Source: Schizochytrium sp. TIO01 (lineage: Eukaryota; Sar; Bigyra; Thraustochytrida; Thraustochytriidae). From it: a stretch of 64,000 nucleotides of DNA. The notes beneath the pieces are model-generated. The model saw only the letters and a list, made by a program, of their open reading frames with translations. It was not told where the DNA came from and searched no databases. Within the stretch, counting starts at the first letter, position 1; each line of letters begins with the position of its first letter. The DNA is taken from contig SMSO01000014.1 of assembly GCA_004764695.1 (NCBI GenBank), forward strand, positions 2,741,148 through 2,805,147, given 5' to 3'. Below are positions 27,996-38,751 of this stretch, in pieces. A program made the translations under genes and the position numbers.

Positions 27996-29891
27996 AGTGA
28001 ATACTAACTTAGTTGTCTGTCACAAAATGCAAGCTGCGACTCGCTTCAATCGACACCGATACACAATAAGATTGGAGAAACTGCGAGTTCGAAGAAACCT
28101 TCAATAACTTAGATGCTTTGTAGAAGACAAACTATACTTGGCACCAAATTATAGATGGACAAAGAAAGGGAGTGAAGGTGCGGCAAGGGCCGTATGAACA
28201 AAATCTCCACAAACAAAGAGCTGGCCCTTGGCTACGCTGCAAAAATTTTCGAGGAGCGCGAAGGCTCCAGAGCGCGATGGACCAGAAAGTGCGATAAAAT
28301 CGCAACTGCCGCGGAGACCGGCCCCGTTGAATGTAGGGCTAAGCGACGCAGAAGCTAGGGGCTGACAGAGAAATAATCGCGAATCCTTCGCGAGTAGCTA
28401 ATCGAAGCAAGGAGACCCTCTTCGCAGCGACGAGACTTCTTTTTGCGCTGCTCAAGAGCTTTGCCCGGTAGTTCGCAGCTGTTTCTGCTTGTTCACAAAC
28501 TTTCTTGTCTGTTAATATTCAATAGTCTTCGTTACTGCATTATATTGCCTTAGTTCGAGAAAATTTAATATTACTGAAACAAGAGGTGATGTCCGTTGAA
28601 GGCGCTTTTCTTCAACACTCATGGTGAATGAACGCACAAGGAATCATAACGTCAATATGGTGATGGCACTTCTAGGAGCAAGTAGAGTCGAGCCTACGTT
28701 TATGTATTGCTTTCTATTCAGAAGACACGTAGCTTTAATGAGAGTTAGTTACCGCATGACTGAGAATGATATACGGTGGTTAGCATGAGTAACAACAGAG
28801 GTATGACGAGAAATGATTGCCGACGAAGATTGTCAAAAGATGGGACATTTGGTTATAGTGAGTGAAAGTTGGCTTTACAGAACAAAAGAAAGGGAATAAT
28901 TGCCTCAGCATTTTGCTCTTCTGGGAGCAACAGTAGGTACTTATGGAGAATTTATCTCTGGAAACGAATTCAGGACTGCTGCGTATTGGGTAATGTCCTA
29001 AAACAGAATTGAAGGAATTTATTTGCAACAGGCTTCTTCGCTAGGAGAACTGATATCGAAACTCCTTCGAATATTTCATCGAGTATTTGTGATTGTCAAT
29101 CTTCGCTTAGACATGAGTTTGTCAGGGGAAATTGATGGGAGACCCATCAAGTCGAATCTGGTTTTTCTTGAAACCAACGCCAGGGCAAGAATGCAAAACG
29201 AACTTAACACTTGATCTCTCATTTGAACTTGAAAATTTTTCTCCAGCCGGGGTGCAAAGGGGTCGCACAACAAATACCGGTTTCTTCGATGCATCCGCGG
29301 GAACCATTAAGATAGATATAGAGATAGAGGGAGATAATTCGAGGTAGATAATTCGCTGGGTTTTAAAGGTGGTGCTTTCTTCTAATTACTCTAGTTAAAT
29401 TGTGCTAGCATATTTTAATTAAGAAACAGAAATAAAAATAAAATAAAGCGCCTCGTAACTACGAAAGTGAGATTCCTTAGATACCCATTCACACATTGTT
29501 GTAATCACTACCAAGGTAGATTCATAAAGTGACAACATTATCAACTAGAACAGTACCGTGTTCAATAGGCAAGATACTGATTCATCAAAAATAGTTTTGC
29601 GGAGTCAGATTCATGCAACACGGTCAAATATCACAAGTTTCGTTTGTGACTCACAAGAATATGCCAATGCTGAACCGAGTGTAATCAGATATGCTATGAA
29701 TTCTAAGAATGTGCTTTGAACAGGTGGTCGTTGTTCCTATTGTCTTGATATTATCACAGAGACAAATGTGTCCTCGAGCACATCTGAGTTAAAGTGGTAT
29801 AGAAACGACGATTGGAATCTGACCAAAGCAACAAAACAATAGCCGACCTAAATAAGACACTAGTTTCAAGGCAAACCCATTATCCTCTGAT
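27996..29891. other. 1.9-kb intergenic region
   Basis: Between the start of MNS1 and the 3' end of the Gln/His-rich gene. Short frames (for example 29023-29347) look like nothing known. A promoter for MNS1 should lie at the left end. No other structure seen. Confidence 0.4.
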
Positions 29892-31169
29892 TTAAAACAT
29901 TCGCTTCTTTGATCGAGGAGCAGCAGAATCTGTTGTGTTGAGATCGTCAAGACGACGCTTGTAGCGGTCAAGGCGGTCACGGTCCTTATCTGACTTTTGC
30001 ATTAACGCTTCGTATTTAGTTTCGAGCACAGAAATTTCACGTCTTAAGGTCTTGGCTATACGCTCACCAGCCTCAATACGGTCATCTAAAGCAGCAGTCA
30101 GACGTTGAACCTCAGCCTTGAGCTGTTTGTTCTCACGTTCCATCTCTTGTAGAGAGCGACGGGTAGCGTGTAACTCTTTGATCGCACCTTGACCAACATC
30201 AAGAAGTTGAATTGTCGTAGGACCTGACCTGCGCCTATTCAGGGCAGAAGCTAATACGGAATACTGTGATTTAACAATAGACTGGGGATGCATCCCCCCA
30301 TGCATCACGTGATGCTGTGAACCTTGTTGCATTCCATCAATGTTTGCATCCTGAGTTTGGTCACTGCCTTCATGAATGCCACTCCCCCCTGGGTTCCCTT
30401 GTGAATCTCCGTGGCTATGATGTTGCTCATCCATTTCATGACCAACCTGACCAGTACCATCACCAGAAGGGTCATCCTCTGATGGAGGCATCGGCGGAGC
30501 GCCACTTCTCTCTGCGTTAGGATCATCATGTGAGTCCGGTCCCAGCCCACCATATGCAGAAGTCGGGGGAGGAGGTGGCGGTGGATTTCCATGGTGATCA
30601 TTAAGCGACCCATCCTGGTGCATAGTGTCCACACCCCCAGAGCCAGCGAGTTCGGATATATGATCATCTGGCATGGGAATCACTATACGCTCAATCATGT
30701 ATTGGTCTAACATTGATCGCATCTCAGCTTCGGAGATTTCTGGCACTGTTATTTCATAATCTTTGAGATCTTTCGTAAAAAGATTTTCAGGTGGTGTAAC
30801 ATTTGTTGCAGGTTTCCATCGCACAAGACGTTTACCATCGAATCGAGAGCTTGAAAAATGAGCTTTACTCAGACGTTTGTCTTTACCTTTTTGCACTTCG
30901 TCCTCAGAAATGCCTAGTGCTGCAAGCCATCTAGTTCTGGAAAAGGTATTAAGCTCCCTCTGATTTTTAGCATCTTTTGATGGGAGTTCCACAAAGCCTC
31001 CTCTAATATCACCAAGCTGTGAGAAAACACTAGTCAAAACTTTACACATGTCCCTGTCACACAGACAACGTTTTTTTAAACGCGGGACCTTTGACGTAAC
31101 TAGAGCGGAGGGTTGCGAGCTGGTTGCTCCCATGGGTAATGGAGGAGGTGGAGGGGGCATCTGCTGGTG

Positions 31170-31200
<31 letters not shown>

Positions 31201-32033
31201 TGGTGTTGTTGTTGCTGGTGTTGCTGTTGCTGTTGCTGGTGTTGCTGTTGCTGGTGTCGTTGTTGCTGCTCCTGCTGCTGCTCCTGCTGCTGCTCCTGAT
31301 CTTGCTGTTGTTGTTGCTGCTGCTGCTGCTCCCGCTGCTGATTCTCTTCTTCATCACGTGGGTTCTGCTGGTCTTGATGTTCCTGATGTTCCTGATGTTC
31401 CTGCCCAACCTGCTGACCCGGCTGTTCTTGTTGATCTTGTTGTTCGTGCTGACTGTGGTGGTCCTGTGAATCGTGCTGGTTGTGCTGATCGAGCTGGTCT
31501 TGCTGAACTTGCGGATCTTGCTGTTCCTGCTGATCATGTTGGTCGTGTTGGTCGTGCTGATCCTGTTGATCGTGCCGTTCTTGTTGGTCTTGTTGGTCTT
31601 GTTGATCCTGCTGAACATGTTGCTCATGATGACCATGTTGATCAAGATCATCCTGCAAATCTTGAATTGGTTGTTGTTGAAGATGATGTTGGTGATGTTG
31701 CTGCTCGTCCTCCCGCTGCTGCTCTAATTGCTCAACCTCCTCCTGTGCTTGGTGCCCCTGCTGCTCTTGCTCAATTTGAATCTGTTGTTCATGAACATCT
31801 TCTTCATCTCCATCATTCTGCTGACCATCATCAAGACTCTGTTGCTCTACTTGGTGTTCCTCGTGGTCTTGAACAACACTATTGTCACCCGTAGCTTGCG
31901 CTTGTTCTGACATATCGTTCATGTGCTCCATATTCTCCACATTTTCAACATCCTCGGGATCCACAGAAGCTTGCACAGACGATGCGGCTGGATCGAGATT
32001 GCCAATATCGACGTTCCCAGAAGGATCTGCCAT
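29892..32033 (-). CDS. Gln/His-rich protein with THAP-like domain and C-terminal coiled coil
   Basis: 713 residues, ATG at 32033. Residues 1-290 are Gln/His/Asp-rich low complexity with a polyglutamine tract at about 230-290 encoded by CTG/TTG repeats, followed by a Pro stretch. Residues about 318-415 look like a THAP zinc-finger: CLCDRDMC, an Arg-Trp pair (RWLAAL), KAHFSSSRFDGKRL and the closing NVTPPENLF, which parallels the AVPTIF-type end of THAP domains. The C-x2-H part reads SKAH, so one zinc Cys is replaced by Ser. A Gly/Pro/Asp-rich linker follows, then a leucine-heptad coiled coil (about 600-700) and a basic end with RSKKRMF that could be a nuclear signal. A DNA-binding, dimeric transcription regulator is the likeliest role; this is inference. 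Confidence 0.75.
31160..31335 (-). repeat. CAG/CAA-type coding repeat (polyglutamine)
   Basis: Imperfect tandem CTG/TTG triplets on the plus strand encode Gln runs broken by His in the Gln/His-rich protein. The same DNA yields spurious Leu-rich, Val/Ala-rich and Cys-rich frames on the plus strand. Confidence 0.9.
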
Positions 32034-33749
32034 TCTATTTCTGTGCCGGATGGTTAATATTGCGTGAAGAAGATGTGACCAGAAAGGAAAATCAAGGGCG
32101 CAAAGGCGTCGTTGGAGGCCAGCTCCTGCCGCACAACCTTACTCTGGCACAGGACTCCAGGACCGGCGCAGCTCTCTAGAGCTCGTTCCTTGTATGGTAC
32201 GGGAGCCGGTTTCGTGGCGTGCTCCCTGCGAGAGAGACTCGCGTCTGGGGCCACGCCGTGCGCAAGGCAGTCTCGGAATTGGCTTGGCAAAAAAGAAAGA
32301 AACAAAGAACGAACTGTAGTAGGGACCTAGACTAAACTGGAGATGCGATTTGTTCCGTAAGTTCCTGATGATCCAAATGCTCCTAATTTAGTTAGATACC
32401 TACGCTTATTTATGATATGTGATACATTCTCCTTGTATAAAACGAGATGGTGCTCTGATATCTGAGCATTCGTTTCAGGAAATCTATGTCTGTATTTAGT
32501 TCAAATATATACCAAACAGAAGAATGTTTAGGAAGTTTATTGATGTGAAGCTGACGGTGATTAAGGTAGGATGCTGTAATTTGCAGCAAGGAACGCTACT
32601 CCAAAGAGTTCGCACAGAAGAATAACAAGCTTCTTGAGTTCTGTATCAATGTTGACAAAGCCCGCATTACTTAAATACTTTCTACAGAGTTCTCATATAC
32701 CTCCAAATTTATCAAAAGGTTTCCATTGCTGACGTAAGATACGAGGTTAGATGTACTACTTGATAACGAAAAACAGAAGACTAAAGCTCACATAATTCAT
32801 TCTTCATCGGGTATATGAATGTATCAGCCCCAATCTTAGGACTTGAAAGCTCCTAACCTTTGCAGTAGAAAATCACAAAGATACAGTTATGCAAGGGAAG
32901 TGCATACGTTGGATGAGATTGATAATAATGGCATGAATATACTATTGGCTTGGTAGAAACGAAAAAGGACAACCCGTATTCCAGAGGGAAAATAAGTATT
33001 CTTTTCGCCTTTGTATATTCGATTCCTATCTTAACTCTCAGTTCCAAGTTTCCATCGATGGTGCTAAAACGACTAGCACCAATTCATATGTTTTACTTTT
33101 TGAATATTTTCTTTTCACGACTCGCATCCACAAAGCATAGATAGCTAGATTATAAGGTAAATGTACAGCTTAACCCATCGGATTGGTTCGCACTACCTAA
33201 CGAGTCTCGAGGCGTAATCATATGTTTGACAAGTAAACCATCTTTGGATCATTGGGTTCTTTGTCATGGAATCAACTTAAGACATGCTATCGTTTCTATT
33301 CTTTGCTAAAAATGGTTCTTGTAACTAATAAAATTAATGAAGCATTACAGATGGATCAAAAAACGTAAAAGTTCGATAACTTATATTTCGATGTGATTGT
33401 TTCATATTAACCATATATTATGTTTAGTTAGATTATTAATAAGAAGTAGAGGTTAGATAAGAAAATGGGGAGGCCGAGGAACCGACAAGCTCCAAACACT
33501 GCAAGTGGAGCAAACCTCGAATACAAACCAGCAAAGTTCTTTCACCATCTCATTGGAAACACGCTAGTCGCTTACTTGATGCTTCAGGTGCTGACGCGTG
33601 ATTTGCGGGGGAGTATTGAAGTAATATACAGCTACTGTCTAACCTAACCTAACCTAACCTAACCAAGCCCTCATGTCCGACACATCCTGTGTATCGGACT
33701 GACATCATACATTCATTCCTGCCTGTATCCAGACCTGAAACCCCAATAA
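32034..33749. other. 1.7-kb intergenic region before the IS607-type element
   Basis: AT-rich, with promoter DNA of the Gln/His-rich gene at the left. No protein is recognised. A five-copy CTAAC tandem lies near the right end, about 110 bases before the recombinase frame opens; listed separately. Confidence 0.4.
33639..33664. repeat. (CTAAC)5, TTAGG-type tandem repeat
   Basis: Five head-to-tail 5-bp units plus a partial one, equal to TTAGG on the minus strand. TTAGG is the arthropod-type telomere unit, but 26 bases in an internal position is better called a microsatellite. It lies just left of the IS607-type element. Confidence 0.85.
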
Positions 33750-34457
33750 CTCATATATCATCCTCTTTCTCTTTCTCCTGAGTTCGTCATCCTTGTCAGA
33801 CTACCTCTCCACGCTTCACAGCTCAGGCTACTCTGCAATAGGAAGTTTGGGGTCTCAGCAAGCGCCCTTCGGGGCTGGGCCGACGGCGGACGCGTGCGCT
33901 TCGCGCGCTTCCCCGGAGGCAAGCGCATCTATGCCAGCGACGATGTTGAGCGCATCTTTGATTGCGGTTCCACCGGCCGCGAGCAACGCAGCTCTGGATG
34001 TACCGTTATCTACGCCAGAGTGTCCTCGGTCAAGCAAAAGGAGGACCTCGAACGCCAGGTTGGCGATCTCCAGCGCGCCTACCCAGATGCTTCCGCCGTC
34101 TACAAAGACATCGGTAGCGGGGTCAATTTCAAACGCCAAGGTCTGTGCTCCCTACTGGACGCCTGTGACCGCGGCGGAATCGGCCAAGTTGTGGTCATGC
34201 ACCGCGACCGACTTGCGCGAATCGCAGTCGACCTCTTGGAACACCTTTTCGAAAGATAAAATGTCAAACTCGTGGTACACGGCCAAGATGCACATGCCGG
34301 AGACTCAGACACCTTCACCAAAGACCTCCTCGGAATCATCACCGTCTTTGTGGCATCGCATCACGGAAAACGAGCAGCGCAAAATAGACGGCGACGACGC
34401 AGCGAGGAAGAAGCGAGCTCGCACGAAGGCGCGCAAGACCATCAAGAAAGAATATAA
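33750..34457 (+). pseudogene. IS607-type serine recombinase (TnpA), interrupted
   Basis: A MerR-type helix-turn-helix (about 33840-33960) reads FGVSASALRGWADGG then FPGGKRIYASDDVERIF. The small serine recombinase domain follows, with YARVSSVKQKEDLERQ (nucleophile Ser in ARVSS) and VVMHRDRLAR. This order, HTH before catalytic domain, is that of IS607 TnpA. A TAA at 34257-34259 interrupts the frame directly after LLEHLFER, yet the same frame continues with a typical TnpA C-terminus, NVKLVVHGQDAHAG and DLLGIITVFVASHHGKR, to a stop at 34457. No in-frame ATG exists between the upstream stop (33747) and the HTH; GTG 33894 lies inside the HTH. So both the start and the middle are broken. GC-rich compared with flanking DNA, which suggests foreign origin. 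The 3' part overlaps the nuclease gene. Confidence 0.85.
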
Positions 34458-35637
34458 CCTTGTCCGTACCAGAAAGGTTAGGGTATATCCTACTAAAGAT
34501 CAACGTACACAGTTGCTTAAATGGTTTGGTGTCACTAGAAGAGCCTACAATATTGGCGTTGCGTTTCACCGAGACATGGCGAAGGGCGAGGAAGAAGCCA
34601 TCAGATTGCATCAAGAAGCGTGCATCAAAAAGGATCGTAAGACGAAGCAGGTTTTGGTAGATGAAGATGGGAATCCAAAAACACATGGGGCACTTGGTGG
34701 AGAACTGAAGGCCGTCCGATATAAAGAAAAGAATGCTGCTCCTAAATGGGTTCTCGAGGTCCCACAGGCTATCCGTGATTCCGGGATTCTGGATTTCTTC
34801 AAGGCTATTAACTCGGGACGAGCCAAAAACGAAGAACTCGCTGTACAAAAGAAAGTCCATGAGCAATCTTTTTATAAGTTTCGGACCAAGCGTGATGAAT
34901 CACAGATTTTCGAAGTGAATGCACGTACCTGGAATGCGAAGAAATCAAAGACCTCCAACTTTCTAAAAGAATTCCGAATACGTAAAGAAAAGTTCCCCGA
35001 CCAGATTTCGAACGCCATGCGTGTGCAAATGAATCGCCTTGGGCATGTCTACTTCTGCTTCTTACGAGAAGAAAAAAAGCGTCCAATGGACCAGGCACCC
35101 AAGGCGCACCATGGTGTCATTGCTCTAGACCCGGGTGTTCGCTCGTTTCAGACGATGTATGACGCCGATGGCCGCGCCATTGAATGGGGCACAGGGAAAG
35201 ATTTTAGAACCATATTCTATCTCTGTCGCCGCGTTGATAAGATCCAAAGCAGCATTGATAAAAAGAAAACTGCATCCAGTGATAAAGACAATTTCAACAC
35301 CCCCTTGAAGCGCGCCTTCTATCGCGCCCAACTCAAGATCAAGAACAAGATCACTGAGATTCACCGCAAGCTCGCGCTTTGGCTTTGTGAAAACTATCGT
35401 GTTATTCTCCTGCCCAAATTCGAAACCTCTAAGATGAGCAGGAGGATGGAGCGACGGATCTCCAAGAAGTCTATTCGAATGATGTGTCGTTGGTCCCATT
35501 TTGGGTTCCGCCAGGCTCTCATTCATAAGGCTGAGATGTTCCCGTGGTGCAAGCTTGTTCTTTGCCAAGAAAGTTACACTTCCAAAACATGCAATGAGTG
35601 TGGGAGAAATAAGGATAGTGTTAGACTAGTGTACTAG
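34261..35637 (+). pseudogene. Fanzor2/TnpB-type RNA-guided nuclease, C-terminally truncated
   Basis: 458 codons from ATG 34261, which starts one base after the premature stop of the recombinase; later ATGs (34288, 34294) are also possible. Domains: basic N-terminus; the OrfB helix-turn-helix RKVRVYPTKDQRTQLLKWFG and TRRAYNIGVAFHRD; a central WED/REC-like part; RuvC-I GVIALDPGVRSF (Asp near residue 290); RuvC-II ILLPKFETSKM (Glu near 387); and the first half of the zinc ribbon SYTSKTCNECGRN (about 440-450). It stops ten residues later, so the second CxxC and the RuvC-III Asp (D-x-N-A-A-R-N region) are missing. Known TnpB/Fanzor proteins need that Asp for DNA cleavage. Association with an IS607 recombinase is typical of Fanzor2. 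Either the 3' end has been lost or an unseen splice supplies it. Confidence 0.88.
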
Positions 35638-36103
35638 ATGGGTGATAAACCTTGCTTAACCAATTATTATCGTTTAAGCTAATTGTCATTATTTATATTT
35701 TCAGAGATTAACCTGAGTGGAGGAGACATGGTTCCGCTGCGACTAAAACCTCGTGAATGCCTTCTGGCAAATTGGACATTTTATGAGGGATCCCTCCTCG
35801 GAAGAGTTCTCTATATATTTATTGATGACGTATGACGCTTTGCATTAGTATGGTAGAGTGATCGGCCGCAGCAGTACAGTTTTTCACTATGTAACATATG
35901 TAAATGGTAGTAGTTACTCTTATCCGATTACTGTGTGTAGTGATAGCCTTTTGTCAATCAGGAGTGATTGTAGAACACTTTCACATGAGCATACTAGAAG
36001 GCACTGCAATCAAATGCAGACGAACACAAACCCTGATCAGGGTTTTCAAGGCTTGACAAGCTCTGCCCAAGCAAGCGTGCTCGGAAGAGGCTACAACGAT
36101 TAG
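35638..36103. other. Spacer after the truncated Fanzor gene
   Basis: A splice-acceptor-like TATATTTTCAG is at about 35692-35703. The frame after it (to a TGA near 35837) does not resemble a zinc ribbon or RuvC-III. No trace of the missing nuclease end is found. The right part should be leader of the next gene. Confidence 0.4.
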
Positions 36104-37534
36104 ATGTTTGCCAAGGGAAAGCAACAAGAGGCTACAGGAGAGAGGGGTCAGTACAAATGGTTCGATCGTCTACATCGTTCTTGCCTTGGTTCCGCTAAAG
36201 TTGACTCGAAGGAATTCCTTGAGAAGGCCCTCAACATATGCGAGGAAATCAAAGATGCGCTGTCTAAGGAGGAGGGTGATGACAAACACGCCCAACTATG
36301 TGACTCAATCAGATCTTTCTTCGCAGTCACTGGCATGACTGTTGCAAATCTTGATGTTCTCGACTTTAAAAGCTTTGAAAGCATCATTGAGTCGTTCAGA
36401 CTCGTTGTGATTGCATATTATGAGATTGAAGACCCTCGGAGAGCTCGTGCCATTGCATTACTCGGCTTGGAGGTTTCCAAAGGGCTTCAAACTCGAAACC
36501 GAAACTTAAAATCAGATAGCGTGGAACATTATTTCCAGCTTTACGAAGCCATATTTAAGAATATCAGTAGTGAAGACCACTTGGCTTATATGGAGCTGGC
36601 GTACCAAATGAAGAAAGATCTAGGGCTACATAAATTGAATCAAGACTCAGTTAAGGTGATTCTTCCATCAAAACCTCATTTATTCTTGAAAGTGAATATA
36701 TTACATTCTCTTTGCAAACTACGTTTGCCCACTGCACGTTGGGGATCAATTCCTATGGACTCTGAACACGTGAATATATTTTTTCTTCACGCATGTGCAC
36801 TTCTTCTGGTTTCGTGGCTCCTAAACTCACGGAGTATTTTACTGATGACATTATTTGATGTTTTACTCCTATACAAATCCGCTCGCCAAGAGTTTTCTCG
36901 TGTAGAATCCGTAACTCCTTCGGAGCAGCAGGCAATCAAGCGTGAAAAAATGAAAACATTCGAGAAGAGCGAAGCTGATTATTTAAAAATGGACTTAACT
37001 AGAGCCCAAGCAGACCTCAAAGATCTTGAAAAGCAGCTAGAGAATTTACACAAAGAGCTCGAATATTCGAAGCTTGAAACAACCAAACAGGAGCATGTAG
37101 CAGCAGCCCTTCGTAAAGAAATGGGTCTTTCTGAAAGGAGCAACGCCAAATTTAAGAAGACTTACCAAGCCAGAATAGAGGAACTTGAGAATACGATAGA
37201 GGCCAACATGCAGGAAATTGAACACTTCAAAGAATTAGATAAGGTCCGCTGTGAAGAAGAGAAGGTAAAGAAGATAAAGGCGGATGCTGAAGTGTTAGAT
37301 CGCCTGAAGAAGATTGATGAAGCGGCAGTCAGAGGCTGGGAAAACTTTGTGGACTTCATCAATAAGGAGTATTGTGTACCTCAGCAGCGAGATAAGGCAT
37401 TAGACAGAAGAAAGGTAATTTTGCGCGCACTTAGAGCGTATCATCCTGACAAAGCCTGGAACGTCCCAAGCCTGTCAGGGGTGGACGCGAGCATTTGGCT
37501 AAGAATTGCAAAACATTTAAATAGTTTCAAATGA
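36104..37534 (+). CDS. Membrane-anchored coiled-coil protein with C-terminal J-domain-like module
   Basis: 476 residues from ATG 36104. The N-terminal 220 residues are helical and may be TPR-like. A hydrophobic stretch at about 225-255 (FFLHACALLLVSWLL and LLMTLFDVLLLY) suggests one or two membrane helices. A long coiled coil (about 270-400) follows. The last 75 residues form a small module: GWENFVDFINKEY, then VILRALRAYHPDK and WLRIAKHLNSF. The HPD-like core at the helix end resembles the loop of DnaJ J-domains, but it lies at the C-terminus and the rest does not match a standard J-domain. The next gene downstream ends with the same module. Function is not known; Hsp70 contact is inference. 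Confidence 0.75.
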   Translation: MFAKGKQQEATGERGQYKWFDRLHRSCLGSAKVDSKEFLEKALNICEEIKDALSKEEGDDKHAQLCDSIRSFFAVTGMTVANLDVLDFKSFESIIESFRLVVIAYYEIEDPRRARAIALLGLEVSKGLQTRNRNLKSDSVEHYFQLYEAIFKNISSEDHLAYMELAYQMKKDLGLHKLNQDSVKVILPSKPHLFLKVNILHSLCKLRLPTARWGSIPMDSEHVNIFFLHACALLLVSWLLNSRSILLMTLFDVLLLYKSARQEFSRVESVTPSEQQAIKREKMKTFEKSEADYLKMDLTRAQADLKDLEKQLENLHKELEYSKLETTKQEHVAAALRKEMGLSERSNAKFKKTYQARIEELENTIEANMQEIEHFKELDKVRCEEEKVKKIKADAEVLDRLKKIDEAAVRGWENFVDFINKEYCVPQQRDKALDRRKVILRALRAYHPDKAWNVPSLSGVDASIWLRIAKHLNSFK

Positions 37535-38751
37535 AATGATCTGCACCTTCCTTTTGTTTTTCTTTGAAAAGTTGACTGAGACAATGTAACAAACTTGAAA
37601 ATAAATAAGAGTCAAAAAATAAAAGAGGGGCAACTCCACTGCAGCTAATTATTCATTACTATTTCTCCTTCTAATACTAGGTATTTATATATTGGCCTGC
37701 ACGTTTTGGAAAGAAAAAGAAAACATTATTATTATTATTATTATTATTAAATTATTTTTTAATCACATGCTGGAAATTAAGGACAGTACTCAGCGAGAGA
37801 TGGTGTATGCGTCACACTTTTAATCAATTGTACCTTGAGATCTCAAAGCAGCCCGAAATACATTCATCACGGTAGAATCTGATTTTTGATTTCGAATGGC
37901 AAAACTCTAGTGGGGGCTGCTGGCACGTCTTTTTATACTATCGCAATAAGTAGCTTGAAAATATTGGAAATGACACTGATTGAGAAACATTCAGTCTTTA
38001 TTTTTAAAAAATAGCCTTTATAAAATATGTGGGGCTACATATATATTTCACATTAGGAAATTTAGGTTTTAATTTTAAATAAAAAATAAAAAAATCAATA
38101 CTACATATATATATATATACATATAATAATAAATATAAGAACACTTTTTTATATTAAAACTTTTTTAAAAAATTGAAGTGTTAAATCCATGTGTTGAGAG
38201 CGCTCCCAAGAGTTCAGAGAGCTTTACCATTAGTACTTGGTTACTCGTAGAGTCAATCGATGTGTTTGGTTTCAGAAGGCCTATATATCATGACGATTCA
38301 TCAGTCGAGGGATGCATTCTCTAGAGTTTCTCACTGCACGAGACTCTTAAGCACGCGCCAGAACGTTTTTGAAATATTCTCTGCTGTAGTATGAAAGCTC
38401 AAGTATGTCGAAGAAACATCACTCTGCAGTAGAGAGTTTAGTTTAATGTAGAGATTAACAAGTGCACTGGCTTGATTATCTTGCCCCGTGCCACTCCCAT
38501 TAGATAGAATTCAGTACCAGAAACCCTTGCACTTAGATAAAAGCTCAAAGCAAAAGTACATCACTCATATAAGCTTTTGCTTCTTTGTATTTTTGAATTG
38601 TAAGAATTTCTCAATCAGTCTATGTGTGCATTATTTGGCACAAATAATACTTCTCCTTTCCATTGGGTTAGGAGTTTATAGTAAAGGTATTTCCGTGAGG
38701 AGCGCCAAACTCCGCGTCTACAAACCCTCAACCCTTGGAAACAAACAAATC
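37535..38751. other. 1.2-kb AT-rich spacer between the J-like pair
   Basis: Contains (ATT)n at 37725-37749, a very AT-rich block at 38000-38170 with a (TA)n run near 38105-38120, and the leader of the next gene. The open frame of the next gene extends back to 38488 but without an ATG before 38752. Confidence 0.45.
37725..37749. repeat. (ATT)n microsatellite
   Basis: About eight tandem ATT units in the spacer. Confidence 0.85.

Larger units (their letters stand above)
33750..35637 (+). mobile_element. Decayed IS607-type transposon carrying Fanzor2
   Basis: Recombinase and nuclease genes in the order and overlap known for IS607-family elements, which also occur in protists and giant viruses. 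IS607 elements have no terminal inverted repeats and make no target duplication, so the ends cannot be read from one copy; the limits given are those of the coding parts. The missing nuclease end means the right end, which would hold the guide (omega) RNA, is probably deleted. No second copy is seen in the window. Confidence 0.8.

Noticed and set aside
31124-31910. Long plus-strand frames rich in Val/Ala, Leu or Cys
   Set aside because: They lie antisense to the Gln/His-rich gene and are just its CTG/TTG repeat read in other frames; no domain or non-repetitive sequence supports them.
33639-33664. Telomere end
   Set aside because: Only five units, in the middle of the window, with unique DNA on both sides.
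34339-34866. 175-codon minus-strand frame in the Fanzor gene
   Set aside because: Antisense shadow of the nuclease frame, which carries the recognisable motifs.
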